DNA of 64,000 nucleotides from Virgibacillus sp. NKC19-16 (GTDB lineage: Bacteria > Bacillota > Bacilli > Bacillales > Amphibacillaceae). Below, in pieces: positions 53,307 through 62,663 of the stretch; the stretch's first letter is position 1; each line of letters begins with the position of its first letter. The stretch lies in assembly GCF_021560035.1 (NCBI RefSeq), contig NZ_CP074373.1, positions 2,662,001 through 2,726,000 on the forward strand, given 5' to 3'. The position numbers and the translations under genes are program-made. The notes beneath the pieces are model-generated. The model was not told the origin of the DNA. It ran no database searches and saw only the letters and a program-made list of their open reading frames with translations.

Positions 53307-53738
53307 CTATTCATCATGATCGGGTAAAACGAAAACGACTACTTGCCCTTTAATCACTTCGTTGCCTTGTGGATCATAGCAGGTAACTTTTTGTGTAACC
53401 CAATTTCGCTCTACATTAATATCCATGATTACCAATTCCGCTGTTATAACATCTCCTACATGAACCGGAGAATAAAAAACCAAATCTTTTTGTACTAGTA
53501 TGCATGGAACCCCAGGAAGCCTTTCGCTAATCACCTGTGTAATCAACCCTTCTGTCAGTAAACCAGGTACAATTGGTTGACTATAGTACTCTCTCCAGAC
53601 ATTTTTATTTTGGTTATATACCGGACTGTAATCTTTTGTTAGTTCACTGCTCGCTTTTACATCATCTTCTGTAAAAGTGCGCTGTAACCTTGCTGTTTGA
53701 CCATTGTATAAATTTGTTATCGCATAATTCATGCTCAT
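53307..53738 (-). CDS. MaoC-like hotdog protein with altered active site
   Basis: A 143-aa MaoC-type protein. In the place of the catalytic D-x-N-P-x-H motif it has KDYSPVYNQNKNVW, so the histidine appears to be tyrosine; VPGLLTEGLITQVISERLPG and PVHVGDVITAELVI are otherwise family-like. It may bind but not hydrate acyl-CoA, or act as a sensor partner of the activator gene that follows 9 nt later. The start is uncertain between 53738 and 53732. Confidence 0.75.
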   Translation of the reverse strand: MSMNYAITNLYNGQTARLQRTFTEDDVKASSELTKDYSPVYNQNKNVWREYYSQPIVPGLLTEGLITQVISERLPGVPCILVQKDLVFYSPVHVGDVITAELVIMDINVERNWVTQKVTCYDPQGNEVIKGQVVVFVLPDHDE

Positions 53739-53825
53739 ACCACACATTCTCCCTGCATTTACATTATTCTTAATTTTAGTATACGGCATATCATTGAAAA
53801 TTAAAAAGAAGCAGCTAACTAAAGC

Positions 53826-54764
53826 TCAAACATAATACCAATACACCCCATCCCTTCTCTCTCGCCTGCACTCCCCCTCATACCTCAAATACTCCAAATG
53901 CGCCAGCGTCTCACCAATCGCAAACCGTGTCTCATGAACAGTAAGTTCCTTTTTAAAAAGCTTTTCACAAGCCTCATGCACCGTCGCACCACCGCTAATA
54001 GACTCTAATGTTTGCACAAGTCTGTCGTCGTGATGCGATTTTACCTCATCAATTCGCTCATTCGCCCCGTAAAACGGCTTTCCATGAGAAGGAATAACAA
54101 AATCGGCATCTAGCCTCCTTACTTTTTCCAGTGAATCTAAGTAATTCGCGAGTGGATTTGGCTCACCATGGAACCAATACGAAATATTCGGCGTAATTTT
54201 TGGCAAAATATGATCGGTTGAGAGCAGCGTGTTTGTTTCTTTATTATAAAAATTCACCATGCCATCTGCGTGACCCGGCGTGAAAATCACCTCATATTCG
54301 TACTTGCCGATAGGGATCATTTCACCTTCCTGAAAATAATGATTTACGTTGGGATATGGTGTGACAAGTGGAATGAAGTCACTTGTGTTGTTTGTCATTT
54401 TCGCTGCAATCGCATTTGGGATCCCCGATACCGCATAGTTATCCTGTAATTTATTAATAGAATTCTCCTGCCATTGTCTTATCCCAGCATCTGCGTCCAC
54501 CTTGGTCATAGACACACGAGCACCCGTTAATTCCTGCAACCCGCCAACATAACCGAAATGATCCGGATGGTAATGCGTGACTAAAATATCGGTCACCTTT
54601 TTTCCTGCCAGTTCCTGCTCCCATCTTTTTACAGTTGAAGTATTATGAAGTCCTGCATCAATGACTTTCCATCCGTCTTCCCCTTCAGCCATGAAACAAT
54701 TTACATGATTAAGCCTGAAAGGGAGATCGAGTTTTATAAGTTTTAGTCCGTATTTTTCCAACAA
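53826..54764 (-). CDS. metallo-beta-lactamase fold hydrolase
   Basis: A 312-aa MBL-fold protein. The di-metal motif is LVTHYHPDHFGYVGG, further ligands are in FTPGHADGMVNFY, DHILPKI and VIPSHGKPFYGANERID. The C-terminal helical region HHDDRLVQTLESI is typical of the ComEC/Rec2-unrelated YflN-like group. The substrate is unknown. The TTG start follows AAGGGGCG inside the end of the preceding MBL gene. Confidence 0.85.
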   Translation of the reverse strand: MLEKYGLKLIKLDLPFRLNHVNCFMAEGEDGWKVIDAGLHNTSTVKRWEQELAGKKVTDILVTHYHPDHFGYVGGLQELTGARVSMTKVDADAGIRQWQENSINKLQDNYAVSGIPNAIAAKMTNNTSDFIPLVTPYPNVNHYFQEGEMIPIGKYEYEVIFTPGHADGMVNFYNKETNTLLSTDHILPKITPNISYWFHGEPNPLANYLDSLEKVRRLDADFVIPSHGKPFYGANERIDEVKSHHDDRLVQTLESISGGATVHEACEKLFKKELTVHETRFAIGETLAHLEYLRYEGECRRERRDGVYWYYV

Positions 54765-54769
54765 ATGAA

Positions 54770-55573
54770 TTACGCCCCTTCGTCTGATAAAATAGAAGAC
54801 ACAATATGCTTAGAATCCCATTCACCATCAGAAACCTTAATGATAGAGTATTTTTTCGGGAAAAACCTTTGAGTGATTTCATCAACGGATAATCCCTCTT
54901 TATACAGCTGTTTCACTTCTCCCGAAAGATTTTCAAGGTTATCCAATTTTTTCTTCAGCATCGCTTTCCCGTCCTGTATGTATCCAGCATGGCAGCAAAA
55001 CATTGACCCGAAATCATAGGACAGCAATTTCCGAATGGAGTTCATGGTAACGGGAATCGATTCACTATCCATAATCACCTTTGGCTTCGGGCTGACAAAC
55101 AAATCCCCTGAAAATAACCTTCCCGTTTCTTCATCGAGGAGTGAAATATGATCCGCTGCATGACCTGGTGTCTCAATCACTTTCCATTCCGTATTCCGTG
55201 ACCCAATTGTATCCCCAATCGGCCGGGGCTCAATGGGATCGCGCACTCCCCAAGCGGTTTGCCGGTATTTGGGATAGGGACAAGACTCGCGACATGTATC
55301 GATCCCCAACGGATGAATATAAATAGGTATATTTCCATTTTCCTGGAAGTACGATGCTGTCCCTGTGTGGTCCTCATGGCTATGTGTCAATGTGACTAAA
55401 TCAATGGAATGTTCTTTATAAAAAGGAATTAATTCAGCTTCAAGGTGTTTAGGGCCGGTATCAATTAACATGCCATCTGTCAAAAATGTGTAAATAGGAG
55501 ATCCCGGAGATTCTTTCCGCTCGACTTTTCCTTCTACGCAAATAACGTCTTCTCTTTCAAAAATATCTATCAT
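54770..55573 (-). CDS. metallo-beta-lactamase fold hydrolase
   Basis: A 267-aa MBL-fold protein with LTHSHEDHTGTASYF, VIETPGHAADHISLL and FSGDLFVSPKP as metal ligands. The cysteine residues in CRESCPYPKYRQ are unusual. It is tandem with the next MBL gene, which starts 5 nt later, so the two may be duplicates or a pair acting on related thioesters/lactones. Confidence 0.83.
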   Translation of the reverse strand: MIDIFEREDVICVEGKVERKESPGSPIYTFLTDGMLIDTGPKHLEAELIPFYKEHSIDLVTLTHSHEDHTGTASYFQENGNIPIYIHPLGIDTCRESCPYPKYRQTAWGVRDPIEPRPIGDTIGSRNTEWKVIETPGHAADHISLLDEETGRLFSGDLFVSPKPKVIMDSESIPVTMNSIRKLLSYDFGSMFCCHAGYIQDGKAMLKKKLDNLENLSGEVKQLYKEGLSVDEITQRFFPKKYSIIKVSDGEWDSKHIVSSILSDEGA

Positions 55574-55609
55574 GATGTTTCACTCCTTTCTCGTACTCCA
55601 AATTAATTA

Positions 55610-56593
55610 CTATTTCCTTAAAACATATTCATTATCAGCAAATTGACTTCTAGCATTTTTATACGCGCCTTCCAGTTCTTCCACAATTTCCTCAACACTT
55701 TGCACCTTCTTAATCGCTCCAATCCCTTGACCTGCACCCCAGATATCTTTCCACGCTTTCGCATTCGGACTATTTAATTTTGAAAAATCGATATCAGCTT
55801 TCTTTTCAAGATTATCCGGATCCAGTCCCGCTTTTTCAATACTTGGAATAAGGTAATTTGCGTTCACGCCACTGAAGGCATCCGTATAGACAATGTCATC
55901 CATAGTGGAGTCGGTAATCATCTCTTTATAGTCATCTTCAGCTGAACTTTCTGTTGATGGGATAAACCGCGAACCCATGTATACAAAATCCGCTCCTAGA
56001 ATTTCAGCTGCTAAAATATCCTGTCCTTTTGACATGCCGCCAGCCAACACAATTGGTCCATCCCAGAATTCCCTCACCTCATGCATAAATGCAATCGGAT
56101 TTAATACCCCGGCATGCCCGCCTGCACCGCTGGAAACCAGTATTAAGCCATCTGTTCCCTTTTCGATAGCCTTCCGAGCAAATTTCGTATTAATGACATC
56201 TGAAAAAACAACCCCATCATATTCATGTACAACTTTCACAACAGGACTTGGATCTCCGAGTGAAGTAATAACAATAGGCGGCTGATATTTTTCGATTAGT
56301 TTTAGATCCTCTTCAAATCTTTTATTTGTCCGATGACTAATAAAATTAATGGCCCATGGAGCTATTTTTTCATCCGGATTTTCCCGCTTTATCTCCGCTA
56401 ATTCTGTGGTGATTTGTTCCATCCATTCTTCTAAAATAGCATTTGTACGAGCATTCAAAGCCGGGAAGGACCCAATGATACCGGCCGTACAAGCGTTAAT
56501 CGTCATTTTAGGATTGGAAACTAAAAACATGGGTGCCATGATGACAGGTAATTTGGTAGACTCTTTTATTTGTTGAAGTGCTGATTTTTGCAT
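55610..56593 (-). CDS. nitronate monooxygenase/FMN-dependent 2-nitropropane dioxygenase-like protein
   Basis: A 327-aa FMN-binding TIM-barrel protein: PVIMAPMFLVSNPKM, SSGAGGHAG, GPIVLAGGMSKGQD and GADFVYMGSRF are conserved family blocks. Members oxidise nitronates or act as enoyl reductases (FabK-like), so the precise activity is open. ATG at 56593 follows AAAGGAG; the long upstream ORF is rejected. Confidence 0.87.
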   Translation of the reverse strand: MQKSALQQIKESTKLPVIMAPMFLVSNPKMTINACTAGIIGSFPALNARTNAILEEWMEQITTELAEIKRENPDEKIAPWAINFISHRTNKRFEEDLKLIEKYQPPIVITSLGDPSPVVKVVHEYDGVVFSDVINTKFARKAIEKGTDGLILVSSGAGGHAGVLNPIAFMHEVREFWDGPIVLAGGMSKGQDILAAEILGADFVYMGSRFIPSTESSAEDDYKEMITDSTMDDIVYTDAFSGVNANYLIPSIEKAGLDPDNLEKKADIDFSKLNSPNAKAWKDIWGAGQGIGAIKKVQSVEEIVEELEGAYKNARSQFADNEYVLRK

Positions 56594-56756
56594 TTTTATT
56601 TCGCTCCTTTGGTTTACGTTTAAGTGAATGAGTGATATGTAAAAAAAACTAGCAACATGAATGATCTGACCTTCCCAATTACAGTGAAAATAGCGTTTAC
56701 ATTTTTGTGCTGTACTTTTTACATGCTCACATTTGATCTTCAAACGATGAAAATAT

Positions 56757-57731
56757 CTATGGCAGCAATACAATCTTCCCCTTTGTTCTTCTTTCCTGAA
56801 ACAATTGGTGCACATGCTTCGCTTCTTCTAAATCATATATTCCACCTATCGTAAGCTCAATCTGCCCTTTATTCACATAATCCAGAAGTTCCTGTAAACT
56901 GCTTCTGAACAGCTCAGGCTTTTTCATAATTTGCGGTAGAAAAAAACCTATAACCGATTGATTACGCTCCATAAGAGATGACGGGTGAAATTTTGCTTGT
57001 TCACCACTCGCTGCGCCGTAAATAACAAGGCGTCCAAAGTCTGCTAAACATTTGCGCGTCTTATGGAAAACATCACCACCTACCATTTCAAGTGCTACAT
57101 CTACACCTTTTCCATCGGTCAATTCAAGAATCTCATCCTCCCAGCCTTCCTCTGAATAGTTAACAAGGTGATTTGCTCCCATCTTTTCAGCAAGGTCTAA
57201 TTTTTCCGGGGTACTTGCGGTTGCGATAACCTTTCCAGCACCAAATATTTTTGCAAGCTGCAGGGCAAGTAGACCCACACCACCTGATGCGGCGTGAACA
57301 AGAACAGTTTCCCCTTCATCCAAACGTCCCATTGTCTTTAAAATATGATAGGCACTTAAGCCTTGTAATGGAAGTGCAACTGCTTTTTCATCAGACACAT
57401 CTGCTGGAACAGGGATCAGCGTATTTGCTGGCACAACGGCATATTCCGCATAGCCGCCTGCACCAATTAATGCGACAGCACGCGTCCCTTTTTCAACATC
57501 TTGAACTTGTGCACCAACTTCTACGACGACACCCGCAACCTCTGTACCTGGAATAAACGGCAGCTCTGTTGGCACCACATACGCTCCATCACGCCTCGCT
57601 GTATCGGCATAGTTCACGCCAATTGCCTTTACTTCAATTAACACGTCATTGTCGCCAACTAGCGGTGTGTCCACATCAGTGACTTCCAGTACATCCGGAC
57701 CGCCAAATTGCTTAAATTGTACTGCTTTCAT
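56757..57731 (-). CDS. zinc-independent quinone oxidoreductase-like protein (MDR)
   Basis: A 324-aa NADPH:quinone oxidoreductase-type protein with ADTARRDGAYVVPTELPFIPG-like start region, HAASGGVGLLALQLAK cofactor fold and GKGVDVALEMVGG. ATG at 57731 lies after GGAGGTAG; a longer in-frame reading upstream overlaps the tandem repeat array. It stands just downstream of that array. Confidence 0.88.
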   Translation of the reverse strand: MKAVQFKQFGGPDVLEVTDVDTPLVGDNDVLIEVKAIGVNYADTARRDGAYVVPTELPFIPGTEVAGVVVEVGAQVQDVEKGTRAVALIGAGGYAEYAVVPANTLIPVPADVSDEKAVALPLQGLSAYHILKTMGRLDEGETVLVHAASGGVGLLALQLAKIFGAGKVIATASTPEKLDLAEKMGANHLVNYSEEGWEDEILELTDGKGVDVALEMVGGDVFHKTRKCLADFGRLVIYGAASGEQAKFHPSSLMERNQSVIGFFLPQIMKKPELFRSSLQELLDYVNKGQIELTIGGIYDLEEAKHVHQLFQERRTKGKIVLLP

Positions 57732-57827
57732 TATGTATCTACCTCCATTTTCTATAGTAATAGCTGCTTCTACCGTAATAATACGAAATAACAGATAACG
57801 CCCTTGCTCCAAAAATGATTTGCTATT

Positions 57828-57960
57828 GTTCCGCGGTCGTTCGGGTCGTTCCGCGGTTATGTGCGTTCGTCCCGCGATCGTGCACATTCATTCCGCGGCC
57901 GTGCGCATTCGTCCCGCGGTCATGTGCATTCGTTCCGCGTTCACCCCCAGTTATCCCGCC
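57828..57960. repeat. array of degenerate 21-bp tandem repeats (A)
   Basis: Six to seven units of about 21 bp with a GTTCCGCGG or GTCCCGCGG core; CCGC cores begin at 57831, 57851, 57872, 57893, 57914, 57935 and 57956, so spacing is 20 then 21 throughout. It lies between the thioesterase stop (57966) and the quinone reductase start (57731). Confidence 0.9.
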
Positions 57961-57965
57961 TCCTC

Positions 57966-58358
57966 TCACGTTCCATGAAAATCTGCCTCTACACGTGTTT
58001 TAAACCACTCCGGAATCTCTGCCGGCTTCTGCTTGTGCACATCAAAGTAAACAACCGTTGCTTCCCCTTTGGCGATCATATTTCCCGATTCCTTATCAAC
58101 CATGTCTGTATTCAAGGTGATACTAGTTCTTCCAATTTTTACTACCTTCGTGTTAATCTCCAATATTTGTCCGAAGTACCCTTGCCTGATAAAATCACAT
58201 TTCGTGGACGCTAGTATAAACGAAAAGTTTTCACTACTGAATTCCATGCCCAGTTCTTGTAAGAAATCCAATCGAGTTTCTTCCATATACATGAAATAAC
58301 TCGTATTATTAATATGGCCTAATGCATCTGTTTCCCCAAATCTTACTTTTACGTCCAT
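57966..58358 (-). CDS. acyl-CoA thioesterase (4HBT hotdog family)
   Basis: A 130-aa YbgC/4HBT-like enzyme: RFGETDALGHINNTSYFMYMEE contains the catalytic-type Asp/His-Asn block, and FILASTKCDFIRQGYFGQ is a family stretch. Together with a TetR gene and an SDR it forms a three-gene minus-strand unit (SDR, TetR, thioesterase). Start after AGGAG. Confidence 0.88.
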   Translation of the reverse strand: MDVKVRFGETDALGHINNTSYFMYMEETRLDFLQELGMEFSSENFSFILASTKCDFIRQGYFGQILEINTKVVKIGRTSITLNTDMVDKESGNMIAKGEATVVYFDVHKQKPAEIPEWFKTRVEADFHGT

Positions 58359-58381
58359 ATTCAGTTTTCTCCTCCAATAAC

Positions 58382-58942
58382 CTATTTCATAATTCCTGTC
58401 AAAATCATATCCGCATATATTTTCGTTAATGCTTCTGGTGAAACTTCCCCGTCCGGGTTAAACCAGTTATAACTCCAATTGGTTACACCTAATATACCAA
58501 ATGCAATCATATCTGCTCGCAAATCCGCGTGAAATTCTCTCTCGGCAATTCCCACTTGGACCACATTTTCAATATTTAACCGAAATTGTTCCCTCTTTTG
58601 CTTAATCGTAGCAATGTTTTCATGAGCTAAATGCCGCATTTCTCGAAAATACACACGAGCACTCGGCCCTTTCTCCGCAATATCTGTGATTAATAAGCGT
58701 ATAATTTCAGTTAGCTTTTCTTTTTGGGTCGAAGCTCTATTTATAATACGGTTCTGCCGTTCTAATAGATTCGTAATGTAGTCCTGATGAATATCCATCA
58801 GCAGCTGTTCCTTACTGGAAAAATAATAATAAAACGTTCCTTTTGTAACACCGAGCGCATTCACAATATCCTGGATAGACGTTTCACTAAACCCTTTATC
58901 CTCAAAAAACACAATACTTTGCTTCGTTATTTGTTCCTTCAT
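58382..58942 (-). CDS. TetR family transcriptional regulator
   Basis: A 186-aa regulator: N-terminal HTH SETSIQDIVNALGVTKGTFYYYFSSKEQLL and a C-terminal ligand domain. In this block of acyl-CoA genes it probably responds to a fatty-acyl or aromatic acyl-CoA and represses local genes; this is inferred from location. ATG at 58942 (MKEQITKQ) follows GGAAGGTG by 6 nt. Confidence 0.92.
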   Translation of the reverse strand: MKEQITKQSIVFFEDKGFSETSIQDIVNALGVTKGTFYYYFSSKEQLLMDIHQDYITNLLERQNRIINRASTQKEKLTEIIRLLITDIAEKGPSARVYFREMRHLAHENIATIKQKREQFRLNIENVVQVGIAEREFHADLRADMIAFGILGVTNWSYNWFNPDGEVSPEALTKIYADMILTGIMK

Positions 58943-58972
58943 TTCAAGCACCTTCCATCAAACAATTAGCTA

Positions 58973-59746
58973 TTAAGCATGCATCCCGCCATCTACAGCT
59001 ATAACATCACCAGTTACATAGTCGGATGCTTTTGAAGCCAGGAAAAGGGCCACACCTATCAAATCCGCATCACTTCCCAATCGATTAAGCGGTGTTTGCG
59101 CCAGGATTTTATCTCCGCCCTTCTCCAACAGACCTTTAGACATTTTTGTCGGGAAAAATCCCGGTGCGATCGCATTTACATTGATATTATATTGTCCCCA
59201 TTTCGTAGCCAAATCCTTTGTAAACGTCATCACCGCACCTTTACTCGTATTATAGCCAATCGTATCCATCACGCTTGGATCTATGCCACCAAATCCAGCA
59301 ACAGAAGCGAGGTTAATGATTTTTCCATGATTTTGTTCAACCATGATCTTGCCGACTTCCTGACTCATTAAAAATGTTCCGTTTACATTCACATTCATCA
59401 CCTTTTGCCATGCTTCAAAAGGCATATCTAAAACAGGCGCGCCCCACGTTGCGCCACTGTTATTGACTAAAATATCAATGGAGCCAAAATGATCATACGT
59501 TTTCTTAACAACTTTTTTTACATCTTCAGGATTCGCAATATCACATGCAAATGCTAACGAATCTACGCCTAGACTTTTTAGTTCTTCACTCATTTTTTCA
59601 CAGGGTTCTAATTTGCGCGAACAGACAACAACATTTGCACCTGCCTCCGCAAAACCTTGAGCAATTTGAGCACCCAAACCTCTTGCGCCACCTGTAACGA
59701 TAGCTGTTTTTCCATCTAATCTAAATAAGTCGAGTACTGACATCAT
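58973..59746 (-). CDS. SDR family oxidoreductase
   Basis: A 257-aa short-chain dehydrogenase with TGGARGLGAQIAQG, CSRK at the end of beta-2 (favouring NADPH), NNSGATWGAPVLDMP, GYNTSKGA catalytic block and VIAVDGGMHA ending. It resembles gluconate 5-dehydrogenase/3-oxoacyl reductase types. It starts the unit with tetR and the thioesterase gene. Confidence 0.9.
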   Translation of the reverse strand: MMSVLDLFRLDGKTAIVTGGARGLGAQIAQGFAEAGANVVVCSRKLEPCEKMSEELKSLGVDSLAFACDIANPEDVKKVVKKTYDHFGSIDILVNNSGATWGAPVLDMPFEAWQKVMNVNVNGTFLMSQEVGKIMVEQNHGKIINLASVAGFGGIDPSVMDTIGYNTSKGAVMTFTKDLATKWGQYNINVNAIAPGFFPTKMSKGLLEKGGDKILAQTPLNRLGSDADLIGVALFLASKASDYVTGDVIAVDGGMHA

Positions 59747-59907
59747 TACTTCCCCTTTCTGGATAGGCAGTAAAAAATAGTGTTCTTCGATAAAATTGGC
59801 TATTCTATTGGGACCGATTACTTTTCTAGTCCACTAACTGGATAGTATGTTCAGAATATTACTTATAATTATACCAGATAAGCCAATCTATACTAAAGAA
59901 ATTCGCA

Positions 59908-60303
59908 CTATTTTTCGTACAAATGCTTTTCTAACACTTCCCTAATTCTTTCAGAAATAGGCTCCGTTTTCTGTGTCTCCATATTATAGTTCACATAAAT
60001 CGCTTTACCCCGAGCGCAAAGACTGCCATTCTGATGAATCTCTTCATATAATTCAAAGCTTGACGTCCCGATTTTTTTCACCCACGTGTACACGACAGCG
60101 TCTTTTCCAAAATAAACCTGGCTCACATAATCAATGTTTATATTAAGGATAATCATTTTCCAATTTTGAAATGAATCATCTGGTGTGAACAACTTAAATA
60201 TCGGATTTCTTGCAGCTTCAAACCAGATTGGTAGGGTTGTATTGTTGATGTGCCCGACGCCATCCGTTTCCGAGACACGTGGCTCGATTATTTTTGTGTA
60301 CAT
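59908..60303 (-). CDS. acyl-CoA thioesterase (4HBT hotdog family)
   Basis: A 131-aa hotdog thioesterase, the second in this block. ETDGVGHINNTTLPIWFEAAR is the active-site region and DAVVYTWVKKIGTSSFELYEE is typical. It is 17 nt downstream of the alcohol dehydrogenase gene, so co-transcribed. Confidence 0.88.
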   Translation of the reverse strand: MYTKIIEPRVSETDGVGHINNTTLPIWFEAARNPIFKLFTPDDSFQNWKMIILNINIDYVSQVYFGKDAVVYTWVKKIGTSSFELYEEIHQNGSLCARGKAIYVNYNMETQKTEPISERIREVLEKHLYEK

Positions 60304-60320
60304 TGCCTCTCCTCTTTTTG

Positions 60321-61445
60321 TTAAAATTTAATAATTATCCGTGAAGACTCTCCATGGGCCAACTTATCAAATCCTTCATTAATTTCATCCAGTGCTATTT
60401 TTTCCGTCACTAATTGATCCACATGCAGACGGTCCCGTTTAAATAGATTAATAAACCTCGGAATATCCCGGTCTGGAACGCAACTGCCAACATAAGATCC
60501 TTTCAATGTTTTTTCTTCTGCTGTTAAATTGACATACGGAAATGAAAAATGATGTTTTGGATCAGGCAGTCCTGTTGTTACCGTAGTACCTCCGCGCTTT
60601 GTTATCGCGTAGGCAACTTCCATGGCAGGTACAGCACCAGCTGTTTCAAATACATAATCGAGTCCGCCATCGGTCGCTTCACGAATTTGATCACTAGCAT
60701 TTTCATCGCTAGAGTTAAACGTATCGGTTGCTCCAAGCTCTTTTGCCTGCTTTAGTTTCTTTTCATTAAGATCCACCGCCACAATTCTACTTGCGCCAGC
60801 TGAAACAGCACCAATTAACGCACTCAAGCCAACGCCCCCAAGTCCTACAATGGCAACAGTGTTTCCTAATTTTATATTAGCCGTATTTACAACGGCACCG
60901 ACACCTGTAATAACGGCACAGCCGAACAAGGCCGCTTGATCAAAGGCAATATCCTTATCCACTTTAATGACTGAATTCTGTGCTACCACCGCATACTCCG
61001 AAAAGGCAGATACACCTAAATGATGATTGATAACTTCATCTCCAGCATGCAATCGATTCCCACCACTGATTAATGTTCCTTCATTATTCGTCTTTGCCCC
61101 TGTTTCACACAAAGCAGGGCGCCCTTCCTTACATGGCAGGCAATGTCCACAGCTGGGAACGAATACACATACGATATAGTCACCCGGCTCTAGGCCCGTA
61201 ACGCCCTCACCCGTTTCCACCACGACTCCTGAAGCTTCATGTCCCAGCGCCATAGGAAGGGGACGTGGTCTGCTGCCATTTATTACCGATAAATCAGAGT
61301 GGCAGAGACTTGCCGCTTTTATTTGAATGAGAACTTCTCCTTGTTTTGGTGCATCTAATTCCAATGTTTCAATTTTGATTGGTTGGCTTTTCGCATAGGG
61401 AGTGTCTAGACCTGATTCGCGTAGTACGGCTGATTTTACTTGCAT
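60321..61445 (-). CDS. zinc-dependent alcohol dehydrogenase (class III-like MDR)
   Basis: A 374-aa enzyme with the catalytic zinc site LCHSDLSVINGSRP, GHEASGVV and structural zinc cysteines CGHCLPCKEGRPALC. The nucleotide fold is VAIVGLGGVGLSALIGA and the later GSYVGSCVPDRDIP is typical of aryl/alkyl alcohol dehydrogenases. The substrate is unknown; context suggests an alcohol of a fatty or cyclic acid. Start after AAAGGAGAG. Confidence 0.9.
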   Translation of the reverse strand: MQVKSAVLRESGLDTPYAKSQPIKIETLELDAPKQGEVLIQIKAASLCHSDLSVINGSRPRPLPMALGHEASGVVVETGEGVTGLEPGDYIVCVFVPSCGHCLPCKEGRPALCETGAKTNNEGTLISGGNRLHAGDEVINHHLGVSAFSEYAVVAQNSVIKVDKDIAFDQAALFGCAVITGVGAVVNTANIKLGNTVAIVGLGGVGLSALIGAVSAGASRIVAVDLNEKKLKQAKELGATDTFNSSDENASDQIREATDGGLDYVFETAGAVPAMEVAYAITKRGGTTVTTGLPDPKHHFSFPYVNLTAEEKTLKGSYVGSCVPDRDIPRFINLFKRDRLHVDQLVTEKIALDEINEGFDKLAHGESSRIIIKF

Positions 61446-61490
61446 GTAATCTCTCCTTTTAAACGTTTACTTTCCTATCAACCTTGTTCC

Positions 61491-62633
61491 CTATTTTTGC
61501 TTTGAAATATCACGTTCTTGTAAAAATTCTTTCGTATGCTCTCCCAACCCCGGTGCCTGCTCGCGAATTTCACCAGGAGTTTCCGACAACTTAATTGGGA
61601 TACCGATTTGTTGTACAGCACCCAACGTCTTATGCGCAACTGTCTGAATCATTTCCCGCTCGGTAATTTGTGGATCATGAATCATTTCTTCAAACGTAAG
61701 GACCGGTGAGACGCAGGCTTCTCTGTCTGAAAACATTATGATCCATTCGGCAAGCGGCTTTTCAACTATAATTAGTTGAATTTCGTATTTTAATCGGTGC
61801 TGTTCATGTAATGGAGCATTAAGAAGCGAGATAAAGTCGCTTCTGCCTATTCCTTCACAAAATGCCTTCCAAAACTTCGGTTCAAGTGCTCCGACAGAAA
61901 GCCAGCGCCCGTCCTTTGTTTCATATACTTCATAAGCAGCCATGCCTCCTGATAATATGTGCTCACCGCGACTAACTGGCACATCAGTGGATAAATAGTT
62001 CGGAATCGTCGTTTGCAGCCATGACACGACGCCGTCCAACATGGAAATATCCACAAACTGTCCCTTACCTGACTTTTCCCTTTCAAAAAGCGCCAGTAAA
62101 ATACCTACTGCAGCTGGCAAAGCTCCTCCCCCGATGTCAGCAATTTGAGCGGCTGGAACGATTGGCTTTCCATCTTGTTCACCCATCAAGTCCAGCAAGC
62201 CAGCATAACTAAGATAATTGATATCATGGCCGGGATGGTTTGCGTAAGGTCCAGTTTGCCCATAACCCGTGACCGCACAATAAACGAGACGGGGATTGAT
62301 GATTTTTAATTTCTCATAATCCAACCCGAGCCGCTCCATCACCCCTGGGCGAAATGATTCCACAACCACATCAGCCGTTTCAACTAGCTTTAGAAAATCA
62401 GCTTTCCCTTTCTCTGATTTCAAATTTAAGCAAACACTTTTTTTATTGCGATTGAGCGAATGAAACATCGCACTGTCTTCATCTAATTTTGGATCATAAC
62501 CCCTCGCATAATCACCAACTTTTGGGTCCTCCACTTTAATAACCTCTGCCCCAAAATCCGCGAGCAACATCGTGCAATATGGCCCCGGCAGCAAGCGAGT
62601 TAAATCCAATACACGCATTGATTTTAATGGCAT
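61491..62633 (-). CDS. CaiB/BaiF family CoA-transferase (AMACR type)
   Basis: A 380-aa class III CoA-transferase/alpha-methylacyl-CoA racemase. LDLTRLLPGPYCTMLLADFG opens the protein, VVVESFRPGVMERLGLDYE and PGHDINYLSYAGLLDLMG follow, and the catalytic aspartate is in VDISMLDGVVSWL. It moves CoA between acids or inverts the alpha carbon of branched acyl-CoA. Start after a G-rich site. It precedes the zinc alcohol dehydrogenase. Confidence 0.88.
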   Translation of the reverse strand: MPLKSMRVLDLTRLLPGPYCTMLLADFGAEVIKVEDPKVGDYARGYDPKLDEDSAMFHSLNRNKKSVCLNLKSEKGKADFLKLVETADVVVESFRPGVMERLGLDYEKLKIINPRLVYCAVTGYGQTGPYANHPGHDINYLSYAGLLDLMGEQDGKPIVPAAQIADIGGGALPAAVGILLALFEREKSGKGQFVDISMLDGVVSWLQTTIPNYLSTDVPVSRGEHILSGGMAAYEVYETKDGRWLSVGALEPKFWKAFCEGIGRSDFISLLNAPLHEQHRLKYEIQLIIVEKPLAEWIIMFSDREACVSPVLTFEEMIHDPQITEREMIQTVAHKTLGAVQQIGIPIKLSETPGEIREQAPGLGEHTKEFLQERDISKQK

Positions 62634-62663
62634 GATCTCCCCCCCTTTGATTTCAGAATCTTA

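Noticed and set aside
57815-58214. ORFs with a seven-residue repeat such as VPRSCAF
   Set aside because: The peptide repeat is just the translation of the 21-bp tandem DNA array; no start signal is present.
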